Shown here: in pieces, positions 17,948 to 28,179 of the stretch | Position numbering within the stretch: position 1 is the first letter of the stretch | How the letters are laid out: every line of letters starts with the position of its first letter | Assembly (NCBI GenBank): GCA_905233925.1 | Contig: CAJOFV010000016.1 | Location: 17,629 to 51,727 of the forward strand | Length of the DNA: 34,099 nucleotides | Source of the DNA: Paludibacteraceae bacterium | GTDB taxonomy: Bacteria > Bacteroidota > Bacteroidia > Bacteroidales > Paludibacteraceae | Direction: 5' to 3' | Notes under the pieces: generated by a model | Databases searched by the model: none | The model's input: the letters and a program-made list of their open reading frames with translations, nothing else | What the model was told of the DNA's origin: nothing | Translations under genes and position numbers: made by a program

Positions 17948-19237
17948 ATGAAAGTTCTAAAATTCGGAGGCACCAGTGTCGGTTCGGCCGCCCGTATGAA
18001 AGCAGTGGCAGAATTAGTGGCAGACGGTGAACAGAAAATAATTGTTTTGTCCGCTATGTCCGGCACTACGAACCAGTTGTTACAGATGGCTGAATATATC
18101 CGTGTCGGCAACGCCAGCGGTGCAACAGATACAATGAATATATTGGAAAAGAAGTACCGCGCCGAGTGCGAAGGGCTCGGGATAGACTATGCCGTTCTTA
18201 AGCCGTTCTTCAGCACGTTGCGTCGCCGATGCTTACAGCCGTTTACGCCACAGGTAGAAAAAGACATCGTCAGTTACGGAGAACTGATTTCCACCACCAT
18301 GATGACCACCTACATGGTGCAGCAGGGGCTTGACGCAGCATTAATGCCGGCTTTGGACTACATGCGTCTCAACAACGACGGAGAGCCTGATATGCTTCTG
18401 ACCGAACGTCTATTGCGCGAGCAATTGGCACAAACAGGCGAACATCTTTACATCATCACACAAGGGTTCATTTGCCGCAACACGGAAGGACAGATTGATA
18501 ATCTCCGCCGAGGCGGCAGTGATTATACCGCCTCCATTGTCGGCGCGATTTTGGAAGTGGACGAAATACAGATTTGGACGGACATTGACGGTATTCACAA
18601 CAATGACCCGCGTTATGTGGAAGGCACAAAACCTTTGCGGAACCTCAGTTTCGACGAGGCGGCGGAGTTGGCGTATTTCGGAGCGAAGATTCTGCACCCG
18701 ACTTGTATTTTGCCTGCAAAAATGCACAACGTTCCTGTCCGCCTGCTCAATACAATGGAGCCTTCCGCGCCGGGCACATATATTGACAACCACACATCTT
18801 CCGGTACCATTAAAGCCGTGGCCGCCAAAGATGGTATCTACGCCGTACGTGTACAGTCTGACCGGATGTTGATGGCATACGGTTTCCTGAGCCGCGTATT
18901 CAAAGTCTTTGAGCAATACCGCACCGCTATTGACCTTATTACCACGTCCGAGGTGGCAGTCTCAATGTCTGTGGATAACGACAGCCATTTGAAGGAGATT
19001 TTGGCGGAACTGCGCACGCTGGGCACAGTATCGGTGGAGGGCAATATGAGCATTATCTCTGTCGTCGGTGATTTGCGCCCGAACAATCAAGGTTTGGAAT
19101 CGCTTGTCATTACGGCTCTCAAGGATATTCCTATTCGTATGATTAGTTATGGCGGATCTGACCATAATATCTCCCTGTTGGTATCTTCGGATAACAAAGT
19201 GAAAGCACTTCAGGCATTAAGCCGTTGTCTCTTCTAA
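17948..19237 (+). CDS. lysC: aspartate kinase
   Basis: MKVLKFGGTSVGSAARM, IIVLSAMSGTTNQL, RGGSDYTASIVGAIL, WTDIDGIHNNDPR, ACT region. Confidence 0.95.
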   Translation: MKVLKFGGTSVGSAARMKAVAELVADGEQKIIVLSAMSGTTNQLLQMAEYIRVGNASGATDTMNILEKKYRAECEGLGIDYAVLKPFFSTLRRRCLQPFTPQVEKDIVSYGELISTTMMTTYMVQQGLDAALMPALDYMRLNNDGEPDMLLTERLLREQLAQTGEHLYIITQGFICRNTEGQIDNLRRGGSDYTASIVGAILEVDEIQIWTDIDGIHNNDPRYVEGTKPLRNLSFDEAAELAYFGAKILHPTCILPAKMHNVPVRLLNTMEPSAPGTYIDNHTSSGTIKAVAAKDGIYAVRVQSDRMLMAYGFLSRVFKVFEQYRTAIDLITTSEVAVSMSVDNDSHLKEILAELRTLGTVSVEGNMSIISVVGDLRPNNQGLESLVITALKDIPIRMISYGGSDHNISLLVSSDNKVKALQALSRCLF

Positions 19238-19251
19238 AACTTGTATGCCCT

Positions 19252-20445
19252 ATGATGGTTGGTCAATTTCCGGTAAAACAGTTAAGCCAGTTTGCTACTC
19301 CGTATTACTATTACGACATGGATGTGCTGCGCGAAACGCTGCAAGTCATGCGTAGTGAATCGCAAGATTCTAATTGGCATGTGCACTATGCCATAAAGGC
19401 CTGTGCTACTGATGCCATACTTAAAACGATTGCGGCGAGCGGCGTGGGCGCAGATTGTGTAAGCGGAGGAGAAGTCCGTGCGGCTATTAATGCCGGTTTT
19501 CCGGCAGACAAGATTGTGTTTGCCGGTGTCGCAAAAATGGACAGCGAAATACAGTACGCACTGGAACAAGGCATATTGTGTTTTAATGTCGAGTCCACGG
19601 AAGAACTGGCAGTTATAAGCCAGTTGGCTGGCAATATGGGGACTCGCGCACGCGTATGCCTGCGTGTGAACCCGAATGTGGATGCACATACGCACGCAAA
19701 AATAACAACCGGATTAAGTGAAAACAAGTTCGGTATTCCTTTGCGTTTTCTGGCAGATGCCGTGCGTCTGTGCTACCGTCTGCCTAATGTTGTTTTTCTC
19801 GGGCTGCATTTTCATATTGGCTCACAGATTACCGATATGCAGCCTTTTGAGCAACTTGCTCAAAAAATCAACCAATTAGTCACTGATGTTGAGCAGCTGA
19901 CGTGCATAGACGAGTTCGGCAACAACGTACAGGCAGTTGTTACACACATCAACGTCGGCGGAGGATTGGGAATCTTGTACGAACATCCCAACCACTTCCC
20001 TATTCCGAATTTTAAGGCGTATTTTGCCACGTGGCGCAACGGTATTTCGCTGCGTCCTAATCAGCACCTGCACTTCGAACTCGGGCGTTCCATCGTCGCA
20101 CAGTGTGGCAACCTGATAACCCGTGTGCTGTATGTCAAGCACGGCGAAAACAAGCAGTTCGCCATTGTGGATGCCGGTATGACAGACCTTATCCGTCCTG
20201 CTTTATATGGTGCTTTCCACCGCGTAGAGAACCTCACGCACCCGGATGACGAAGAGCAGTTGTACGATATCGTCGGCCCAATTTGCGAATCAAGCGATGT
20301 CTTTGTGCAGGGCTATAAAATTGCGGCAGTACAGCGAGGCGATATCCTGGCCATGCGTAGCGCCGGTGCTTACGGCGAGATAATGGCGTCACAATATAAT
20401 CTCCGACGCCTGCCCGGACATGTAATTTCTGATGACGTTCAATAA
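19252..20445 (+). CDS. lysA: diaminopimelate decarboxylase
   Basis: ATPYYYYDMDVLRETL, HYAIKACATDAIL, GVGADCVSGGEVRAAI, GLHFHIGSQI, INVGGGLGILYE, GPICESSDVF, SAGAYGEIMASQYN. Confidence 0.95.
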   Translation: MMVGQFPVKQLSQFATPYYYYDMDVLRETLQVMRSESQDSNWHVHYAIKACATDAILKTIAASGVGADCVSGGEVRAAINAGFPADKIVFAGVAKMDSEIQYALEQGILCFNVESTEELAVISQLAGNMGTRARVCLRVNPNVDAHTHAKITTGLSENKFGIPLRFLADAVRLCYRLPNVVFLGLHFHIGSQITDMQPFEQLAQKINQLVTDVEQLTCIDEFGNNVQAVVTHINVGGGLGILYEHPNHFPIPNFKAYFATWRNGISLRPNQHLHFELGRSIVAQCGNLITRVLYVKHGENKQFAIVDAGMTDLIRPALYGAFHRVENLTHPDDEEQLYDIVGPICESSDVFVQGYKIAAVQRGDILAMRSAGAYGEIMASQYNLRRLPGHVISDDVQ

Positions 20446-20942
20446 TGCCCCAACACAAGAGCAACATAGGAATAGCACCGTTTGCCGCACACAAGGGCAA
20501 AATCTACCCACTTGAAAAAATGGAGCAGGTTGTTGCCGCCTTGAGCAAATCCGGCGAGAAAATTTACCTCTTCGGCGGGGGAGAAGAAGAAGTCTCCATC
20601 TTGGAATCATGGGCTGCAAAATATCCGAATACCGAATGTGTGGCGGGCAAAATGTCTATGTCTGAAGAGCTGGAACTGATTCGCTCGCTCCGCGTTATGA
20701 TAACGATGGATTCCAGCAACATGCACCTTGCCTCTTTGGTCGGCACACGCGTTGTCAGCGTCTGGGGAGCCACCCACCCGATGGCAGGATTTCTGGGCGT
20801 CGGGCAAAAGGAAGAAGACTGTATTCAGCGAAACTTACCTTGCCGGCCTTGTAGCATTTATGGCAATAAGCCCTGCCGGTTCGGTGATTATCGCTGCCTG
20901 AATATTGACCCGCAAACAATAATCGAACGTGTTGGTCGTTAA
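20445..20942 (+). CDS. C-terminal (donor-binding) domain of the same GT9 glycosyltransferase, stand-alone ORF
   Basis: IGIAPFAAHKGKIYPLEKMEQVV, IYLFGGGEEEVSILESWAAKYPN, MITMDSSNMHLASLVGTRVVSVWGATHP, LPCRPCSIYGNKPCRFGDYRCL. Confidence 0.88.
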   Translation: MPQHKSNIGIAPFAAHKGKIYPLEKMEQVVAALSKSGEKIYLFGGGEEEVSILESWAAKYPNTECVAGKMSMSEELELIRSLRVMITMDSSNMHLASLVGTRVVSVWGATHPMAGFLGVGQKEEDCIQRNLPCRPCSIYGNKPCRFGDYRCLNIDPQTIIERVGR

Positions 20943-21654
20943 TCCTAAATATGAGCACTTGCGCAGTTGGCTGGAACAACTGCCACATATTTTTTCCCGT
21001 CAAGGCGAAATTATTTACGACGCTCGTAATCAAATCCGTCTGATTGATACGGAATTACCTGGCGGCATCAAACTATGCGTCAAGCGCTTTCATCGTCCGG
21101 CTCTTGGGAACAGACTCGCCTATGCATATTTCCGCCAGCCGAAAGCCAAACGCGCTTATGAGAATGCCCGCCGTTTGGAAGAATGCGGTATCGGCACTCC
21201 CACCCCCGTAGCCTACCTTTTGCAGGAGAACCGTTTGGGCTGGCTTGGCGAATCATATCTTGTAACGGAAGTCAGTCCGCTCAAGCGAAACTTCTATGAG
21301 TTCCGTGCACATGGGACTGAGGGCTACGAGCACATTATCCGCCAGTTTGCGCAGTTTACGGCAAACATGCACAGCAAGAACATCCTTCACAAGGATTATT
21401 CGCCGGGAAATATTCTCTTCGACCTTGACGAAAAAGGAAATGCCCGCTTTGAGTTGGTGGATATCAACAGAATGCGTTTCGGCAAACCGGTCGGCTTGCG
21501 TGCTGCCTGCCGCAACTTCTGCCGCTTGTGGGGAAAAGAAGATTTCTTTGTGTTGCTGGCCGAAACATACGCAGAAGCACGGGGATTTGATAAGGCACAA
21601 TGCCGTCGCTTGACCATCAAGTATTGGCGGCGTTTTTGGAGATTTCGCAAATAG
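20929..21654 (+). CDS. lipopolysaccharide kinase (InaA/WaaP-like)
   Basis: LCVKRFHRP, YLVTEVSPL, HSKNILHKDYSPGNILFDLDEKGNARFELVDINRM. Confidence 0.82.
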   Translation: MLVVNPKYEHLRSWLEQLPHIFSRQGEIIYDARNQIRLIDTELPGGIKLCVKRFHRPALGNRLAYAYFRQPKAKRAYENARRLEECGIGTPTPVAYLLQENRLGWLGESYLVTEVSPLKRNFYEFRAHGTEGYEHIIRQFAQFTANMHSKNILHKDYSPGNILFDLDEKGNARFELVDINRMRFGKPVGLRAACRNFCRLWGKEDFFVLLAETYAEARGFDKAQCRRLTIKYWRRFWRFRK

Positions 21655-21657
21655 CAA

Positions 21658-22758
21658 ATGGTTGTACTGCATCACATAGCATCGCCGTTCTGGGGCGGAG
21701 GAGAGCAATATATCTCCGACCTCTGCAACGCTTTGGTGAAACAGCACCACATGCGCTTTGTGTTTGTTTGTCAACCGGACACACCGGACGACCTTATTGC
21801 CCGTTGGCAGAATCTTGGTACAGTTTACCCCCTTTACCCGCACACTAAAAACGGCAAATTCGATTATTGTGAAGCATGGCACTTGTCGCGCATCATCCGC
21901 CGCGAGCATGTGGATGTACTGCATGTACACAACCTGAAAGAATATTTTGTGAGTGTTTACGCCAAAATCCTCTGTAGCAAGCCTCTGCACCTGATTGCGA
22001 CACAGCACCTTGTTGCTCCGGCGAAGCACAAAAGATCATGGCTTTGGGCTTATCGGCACTTTGATGCATTCATCTTCGTGTCTCAAAAAGTGGCGGACAC
22101 TTTCCTTTGTAATGCAGCCGTTCGTCGCAGTTGCCGCCGCACGGCAGTTATTCACAATAGCATCTTCGTTCCCGAAATGCCCAACATTGAACCGACCTTG
22201 CGGCATGAACTCGGTATCACTGACGACCTGCCATTAGTCCTTTATCATGGTCGCATTTGCGCGGAGAAAGGCATTATACAACTCCTCCAAGCTATCGCCG
22301 GTTCGTTCTCGCGCAAATACATCCTTATCCTTGCGGGCGAAGTGGCAGAGGCCGACCATGAAGCATTTGAAGCTATTCTGGCACACCCTGCCTTACAAGG
22401 CTATATCTTCCACCTCGGCTTCCGTACGGACATAGCCTCCCTCATTACCCAATGCGACTTGGGGGTTGTTCCGTCCATTGTGCCTGAGGCAGCGTCTCTG
22501 TCGCTACTGGAACACATGTCACTCGGGACGGCTGTCATTTCTTCTAACTCCGGCGCACAGCCTGAGTTCGCGAGGGACGGCAAAGAAGCCGTCATTTTAC
22601 CTGCAGGCGACTGGGAAAAATGGATTACTGCCATTGAGCGGCTATGTGCCGACAAGCCCTACCGTCAAACTTTAGGTGCAGCTGCACGCAAACGCATCGA
22701 ACAGGACTTCAACTACAACCGTTTGGTTCAACAAATATATGACCTTTATGCCTACTGA
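21658..22758 (+). CDS. GT4 family glycosyltransferase
   Basis: HVHNLKEYFVSVYAKILC, VLYHGRICAEKGIIQLLQAI, VVPSIVPEAASLSLLEHMSLGTAVISSNSGAQPEF. Confidence 0.9.
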   Translation: MVVLHHIASPFWGGGEQYISDLCNALVKQHHMRFVFVCQPDTPDDLIARWQNLGTVYPLYPHTKNGKFDYCEAWHLSRIIRREHVDVLHVHNLKEYFVSVYAKILCSKPLHLIATQHLVAPAKHKRSWLWAYRHFDAFIFVSQKVADTFLCNAAVRRSCRRTAVIHNSIFVPEMPNIEPTLRHELGITDDLPLVLYHGRICAEKGIIQLLQAIAGSFSRKYILILAGEVAEADHEAFEAILAHPALQGYIFHLGFRTDIASLITQCDLGVVPSIVPEAASLSLLEHMSLGTAVISSNSGAQPEFARDGKEAVILPAGDWEKWITAIERLCADKPYRQTLGAAARKRIEQDFNYNRLVQQIYDLYAY

Positions 22759-24187
22759 AAAACGCCTTGATATCAAAGCCTTGTTAACCAATAACATTTA
22801 TGTTTTGGCCGGCGTAGGAAGTTTGCTGCTGTGGTGGCTGGTTTGTCATTTCATCAAACCCGAGACGCCTATATTCTTCAATGAATGTACGGAAGAATAC
22901 CCCGTTTACATGTGGTTTGTTTCCTTGGCGGCATTGTCCGTTCCTGTCATTGCGTATCTTTGCAGCAAGTCGTTCCGTGCTTTGCCGTGGACGCAGCAAT
23001 TACTCTCTGTCGGGTTAGTCTTGCTTTTGGCATCGGTGGTGCACCGCCCCCGGACATATTTGGATGCACAGGTCATTTTCTTTGTGTGTACATTGGTTGC
23101 ATTCGCTTTTGACAAACAACGCCGGTTCAACTGGCCGTCCCTGTTCCAGATTACGATGATTCTTTACTTTACGTGGGTAGCCTTGAGTATGCTTTGGACA
23201 ACCGACAAGCACGACGGACAGCATTTCCTTAACCATTTGGTTCCGGTACTTGCCTACCCGATAGCATTTCTGTTCATTCATACTGATAAGGATAATTTCC
23301 AAGCCCTGTTGCTGGTCTTTGTACGGGTAGCCCTTATTGCCTGCCTTCTTTCTGTCGGGTGTGGCATCTACGAAGCCGCACGGGGAGGCGTTCCCTGCAC
23401 TGTTTTTCTCGAGCTCAAGAAGTTCCTCTTCCTGAATCTTATTCCGGTCTATAATGTTGTCTTTGCCTGGAGCGGAGCATGCCATCCGTCTTATAACGCC
23501 ATTTGGATTACAGCCACCGCTGCAGCGCTCTTTTATTTGCGGGACAAGCAACGCCTTTCCGCCCTTGAGACAGGTTATGGCTGTCTTCTGACCTTATTGG
23601 TGCTCATTATATCGCAAAGCCGTGTCGGTTTCGTCATGTGGGTCATTGTTTGCTTCGCGGGCGTGATTTATCTTCTCCGCAACAGCAAAGTCAAGCTCGC
23701 TATTGCATTAACGGTTTTCCTCCTGCTTTTGGCGGGCATTTTGATAGCCAACCCGATGTGGTCGCACAATTTCACGGAAGATTACAGCCGCTCAAGGCTT
23801 TTCAAAATCGCGCAAGATTATATCGCCGTCACACCGTGGTATGGAACCGGCATAGGCAGCTTGACTTACGCGCATGTAGAGGAAGTTATCGGCTACGAAT
23901 TCCAAAAGTGGTGGCCGGACTACGCAACGGCAACGGCTTTCTACCCGCATAACCAGTTCCTCGGCGACTGGATGCAGACCGGCGTTGCCGGACTCATTCT
24001 TCTGATAGTCATGTTGCTGTCGGTGTTCTACAATGCCTTCCGCACACGACGTTATCTGCCGTTTGTTTTCACGCTCGCCTTGCTGCCGCTCATGCTTATT
24101 GAAATGCCCTTCCGTTTTTTAGCCGGCTCAACGATAATCGCTTTGTCCTGGTGCTTTACACTTTGCAATTATGAAGATACTCATTGA
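22748..24187 (+). CDS. O-antigen ligase/polymerase family membrane protein (Wzy_C-like)
   Basis: Multi-TM; LTLLVLIISQSRVGFVMWVIVCF, YIAVTPWYGTGIGSLTYAH, YPHNQFLGDWMQTGVAGLIL. Confidence 0.85.
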   Translation: MPTEKRLDIKALLTNNIYVLAGVGSLLLWWLVCHFIKPETPIFFNECTEEYPVYMWFVSLAALSVPVIAYLCSKSFRALPWTQQLLSVGLVLLLASVVHRPRTYLDAQVIFFVCTLVAFAFDKQRRFNWPSLFQITMILYFTWVALSMLWTTDKHDGQHFLNHLVPVLAYPIAFLFIHTDKDNFQALLLVFVRVALIACLLSVGCGIYEAARGGVPCTVFLELKKFLFLNLIPVYNVVFAWSGACHPSYNAIWITATAAALFYLRDKQRLSALETGYGCLLTLLVLIISQSRVGFVMWVIVCFAGVIYLLRNSKVKLAIALTVFLLLLAGILIANPMWSHNFTEDYSRSRLFKIAQDYIAVTPWYGTGIGSLTYAHVEEVIGYEFQKWWPDYATATAFYPHNQFLGDWMQTGVAGLILLIVMLLSVFYNAFRTRRYLPFVFTLALLPLMLIEMPFRFLAGSTIIALSWCFTLCNYEDTH

Positions 24188-25214
24188 TTTGTCGATATTA
24201 AAGAACGTCAACTGCGGTTTGGGGCAAGTGGCGTTGAACTACGGTTATTATTTCCGTGATACGTATGTCCCGCAACCGGACGAACAGATTTGGCTGCTTC
24301 TGCCCAAGAAGTTTGTCGGTGCTTTCGGCGACAAAGTGCAATATATCGTTTCGCGCAAGATATACCGTGTCTTCCCGTGGCTTATCGGCAAGCGTTTTGA
24401 TGTTTGGCACGCCATTCATCAGCTTTCCCGCTACCAACCCTTTGCCAAACACTACATCCTTACCGTTCATGACTTTAACTTTGCCTACGAGAAATCCGGC
24501 GCAAAGGTGGACAAGTATCTTGCCAAAATACAGCACAAAGTCAACCGTGCCGACCTTGTCTGTGCCATTTCCCGCTTCGCAAAAGCCGAAACGGAGCGTT
24601 TCATGCACCTGAACGGCAAACCGGTGCAAGTCGTTTATAACGGCATCGAGCGTATCGATCTCAAGCCCGAGCAACCGGTCTCCGGCGTCAAACAGCCGCA
24701 CTTATTCTCGATTGGTGAAATCAAGGAAAAGAAGAACTTCCATGTGCTGCTGGATATTATGGCGCAACTGCCTGAGTATCAGCTGTATATTGCCGGCAAG
24801 AATGACACACCTTACGCAGACCGCATCCGTGCGGAAATAGCCGCAAAGGGGCTCACGAACGTTCATTTGTCGGGATTGGTTTCAGAGGGAGAAAAGGTCT
24901 GGCTCTACCGCCACTGCACGGCGTTTGTATTCCCCTCGCTGTTTGAGGGCTTCGGTTTGCCGGTTGTCGAGGCGATGTTGTTCCGCAAGCCGGTTATCTG
25001 CTCACACGAGACCTCGCTGATTGAAATCGGTGACCGCCATGTTTCCTTCTTTGCCAAAGGTTATCCTGCCGCCGAATCTGCTGCACTCATCCGCCAAACT
25101 ATCCGTCAGGCGACAGCAGCATCTCTGGACAAAGCGTTCGATTACGCCACATCTTTCTCGTGGGTCAACCACCTTAATACCTACCTCCGCCTGTACCGTT
25201 CCTTTGCCTCGTAA
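24171..25214 (+). CDS. GT4 family glycosyltransferase
   Basis: LTVHDFNFAYEK, VVYNGIERIDL, LFSIGEIKEKKNFHVLLDIM, FVFPSLFEGFGLPVVEAMLFRKPVICSHETSLIEI. Confidence 0.92.
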   Translation: MKILIDLSILKNVNCGLGQVALNYGYYFRDTYVPQPDEQIWLLLPKKFVGAFGDKVQYIVSRKIYRVFPWLIGKRFDVWHAIHQLSRYQPFAKHYILTVHDFNFAYEKSGAKVDKYLAKIQHKVNRADLVCAISRFAKAETERFMHLNGKPVQVVYNGIERIDLKPEQPVSGVKQPHLFSIGEIKEKKNFHVLLDIMAQLPEYQLYIAGKNDTPYADRIRAEIAAKGLTNVHLSGLVSEGEKVWLYRHCTAFVFPSLFEGFGLPVVEAMLFRKPVICSHETSLIEIGDRHVSFFAKGYPAAESAALIRQTIRQATAASLDKAFDYATSFSWVNHLNTYLRLYRSFAS

Positions 25215-25226
25215 GGCAGACGGGTA

Positions 25227-26315
25227 CTATTTCAAACCGGCGTACATATTAATCAGGTTTGCCGCCACTTTTTCATCCGTGAAGTTTGCCGCTTGTGCAT
25301 AGCCTTTCTTTATCATGGACTGCTTGAGCGCCGTGTCCGAAAGCACGGCTTGCAGTTGCTGTGCAAGATGCTCGGGGTCTGCAGGATTCGCATATAACGC
25401 TGCGTCGCCGCCGGTTTCCGCAAAGCACGAACCTGTTGAAGTAACCACCGGCACACCGATGCACATGGCCTCCAAAATCGGAATTCCGAATCCCTCGAAG
25501 AATGAGGGATAAGCAAGCAGTGTGGCGGCTTTATAAATTGCCGGAAAGTCTGCAAAGGGTACATTATACAGGCAGTGCAGCCGTACATCCAGTTGTCCGG
25601 CGATGCGTACACATTCATCCGCGTATTTTGTATGTGCCCCGAGTGCAAAAACAGGAACAGACATCCGCGCCGCTGCAACGGCACGGATGAGGTTGGCAAG
25701 GTTCTTGCGCGGCTCGATTGCACCGACAATGAGGATAAACTCCTCCGGCAGATTATAGCGTGCTTTGACACCGGCAAGCGCCTCGTCCGTAACCGGCTGA
25801 CGGAAAATATTGTTACAGCCCTGACAAATAACCTGTACTTTGCGCTCGTCCGCATGGAAGAAGTCTATAATGTCGCATTTGGTCTGCTCGGAAATAGCAA
25901 TAATCCGGTCTGCGTGGTCGCAGGCGTATTGTACTTTGCGCCGGAACAAGTGCCGGTATGTAAGCGAATACAGCTCCGGATAACGCAGAAAGATAGCGTC
26001 ATGCACCGTCACTACCGTACGGACGGGCGGCTTGATGCCACAAGGAATCTCTCCCGACAAGCCGTGGTAGATGTCCACGCCGTCCAGTGAACGCGTGCAG
26101 CCCCAACTGCGCCAAAGCGACGGAAGTGCTCTCCAGATACCTTCCGGCGCAACGGTGGTAGTTTGCGGAAAGGAGTATTTGTCTGTCGGCTTAGCAAAAA
26201 GCAGGTACTCATTCTCCGGCGCATAGGTCGCCATGAGGCGCAACACGTCGCGGCTGTAGTTTCCCAGTCCGCGGTGGTTATGGTACATTCGTTTGGCATC
26301 GTAGGCTATTTTCAT
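25227..26315 (-). CDS. GT4 family glycosyltransferase (mannosyltransferase-like)
   Basis: MKIAYDAKRMYHNHRGLGNYSRDVL, TVHDAIFLRYPELY, ILIVGAIEPRKNLANLIRAV, LAYPSFFEGFGIPILEAMCIGVPVVTSTGSCFAETGGDAALY. Confidence 0.92.
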   Translation of the reverse strand: MKIAYDAKRMYHNHRGLGNYSRDVLRLMATYAPENEYLLFAKPTDKYSFPQTTTVAPEGIWRALPSLWRSWGCTRSLDGVDIYHGLSGEIPCGIKPPVRTVVTVHDAIFLRYPELYSLTYRHLFRRKVQYACDHADRIIAISEQTKCDIIDFFHADERKVQVICQGCNNIFRQPVTDEALAGVKARYNLPEEFILIVGAIEPRKNLANLIRAVAAARMSVPVFALGAHTKYADECVRIAGQLDVRLHCLYNVPFADFPAIYKAATLLAYPSFFEGFGIPILEAMCIGVPVVTSTGSCFAETGGDAALYANPADPEHLAQQLQAVLSDTALKQSMIKKGYAQAANFTDEKVAANLINMYAGLK

Positions 26316-28179
26316 GGCTCTGTCCATTTGTTCTGCATCGAGAGCAGGTTGAGATATTGTGTTCGTTTGGCGTAGTTGCGCATGGCGGCAGTACGTTCGG
26401 GTTCGGTTTGCGAGAGGTCTTCCGAAGAGCCGATATGATATAGCTTCTCCAAACCGGTGGTTAGGCTGTAGCAGTAGAAGTACTCGCCGTCGGAACAGCC
26501 GAGGTGTTCGTTGCTGACGAAGACCGAATACGGGCGTTGCTCGTGCAGCACATCCTCCCCAAGGCAGTTGTTCGTGAACGGAATACCGAGCAGACTCAAC
26601 ACCGTCGGATAAATATCCGCTTGCATGGTCGGGTGGCTTATTTCCTGCACAGGAACGCCGCAGCCGAAGATGAAAACAGGTATCGTATTGTACGTCAACA
26701 CCATCTCATAGGGTGACTTGAGCGGTGTGCCGTGGTCTGCCACAAGCACAAAGACGGTGTTTCTCCCCCACTCTGTTTGCTGCGCGGCTTCCACGAATTG
26801 TCTGACGGCGTCATCCGCGTAGGCTATCATACGTTCGTCGTCGATGCTGCCACAGTCTTTGTATTCCTCCGGTACAACGAAGGGCGCGTGGTTGCTCACG
26901 GTCAGGAGCGTTGCGAAGAACGGCTTGCCGGAAGAGCGTTTGCTGAGGGTCTCAACGGCAAAGGAGAACATATAATCATCCTGCACGCCGAAGTTATTCA
27001 CCGCAGCAGACGACGGATAATCATAGAGCGAATAAATGGTCTCAATGTTATTGTCCCGCCAGAAGGAGTTCATATTGTCGTACTGCGGGTGGCTGGTGAT
27101 GAAACACAGGGTCTCGTAGCCGTTCCGCCGCAGCCAGTAGGGCAGTCCCGTGAACCGGCAGGCCTGCTGCCCCATGATTGTGTTGGCGAAGTTCGGCATA
27201 TAGCCGTACATCGACGCCACGATGCCGTTGTTCGTATGAATCCCCGCCGAGAAGCAGTTGCTCCAGTACTGCGCCTTCTGCTGCAGGCTATTGAGATACG
27301 GTGTCAGCGGCTGGTTATTGTAGGAGCGGGTAAGGTTTATTGACGACATGGATTCCATGAGTACGAGAACGACGTTGGGATTCTCAACGCTGACCACCCG
27401 CTCCGGCGTCATCGGGCGGCAGATGTCATCCTGTGTGTATTCGTCGCCGGAGACAAGGAACGCAGGAATCTCGTCGCGCTTGTAGTCCATGCTGTTGATG
27501 ATGCTCACGATTGGGTTTACACCGAGGCGGTTATAGAATGGTTTGTCGCAGAAGTATGCAAAGCTGACCTGCAACGGGAAGCGCTGGAAGCTGCTCCGCA
27601 TGCCGCAGAAGCACAGTCCGGCAAGCAAGACGGTCGAGAGGACACCATACACATACGTCAGCGCCGTAGGGTCGGGTTCGTCTATGCTCCGCTCCTTCGC
27701 AACAGCGAAAACCGCCCACCAGTACAGCATGATGAGCACAAGCGCCACCATGAAGAACAACACATTCCCCTTGTCTTGGAAGATCATGCCTGCCGTTGTA
27801 CCTGCGAAGCCAAACCAGTCTGTAACGGAAATCGTCAGGTGGTTCTCAAAGAAATGGTAGTACCTTGCGTTCGCCACCTCGATAAAGAGCACGAGCGTAT
27901 AAACGATGCCATAGTACCATGCCACGGCGTTGACATAGTGCTTGTACGCGTTCTTGAACCACGCGCAGTGCATGAAGACGAGCATATAAATGCACGTTAC
28001 GAGCAAGGGCAGCGCCGCCGTGTAGCAGGCGACGAGGTTGTCGAACTTGACGCCGATAAGCATGGCGCGTGTCAGCGCAGATTCGTCAGCAGCAACAGCA
28101 CGCGGCACAGACTCATCGCTGCCAGGCAGAGCAGGTGAATCAGCACGATGTATCCTATGGATTTCCAGAAAGTATTCAT
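26312..28179 (-). pseudogene. LTA synthase/sulfatase-family membrane phosphoethanolamine/phosphoglycerol transferase-like protein with a frame break after TM1
   Basis: Main frame VVLVLMESMSSINL...NCFSAGIHTNNGIVASMYG...FVLVADHGTPL; natural start ATG at 28179 gives MNTFWKSIGYIVLIHLLCLAAMSLCRVLLLLTNLR then TGA (28074-28072), main frame resumes SALTRAMLIGVKFDN. Confidence 0.8.
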
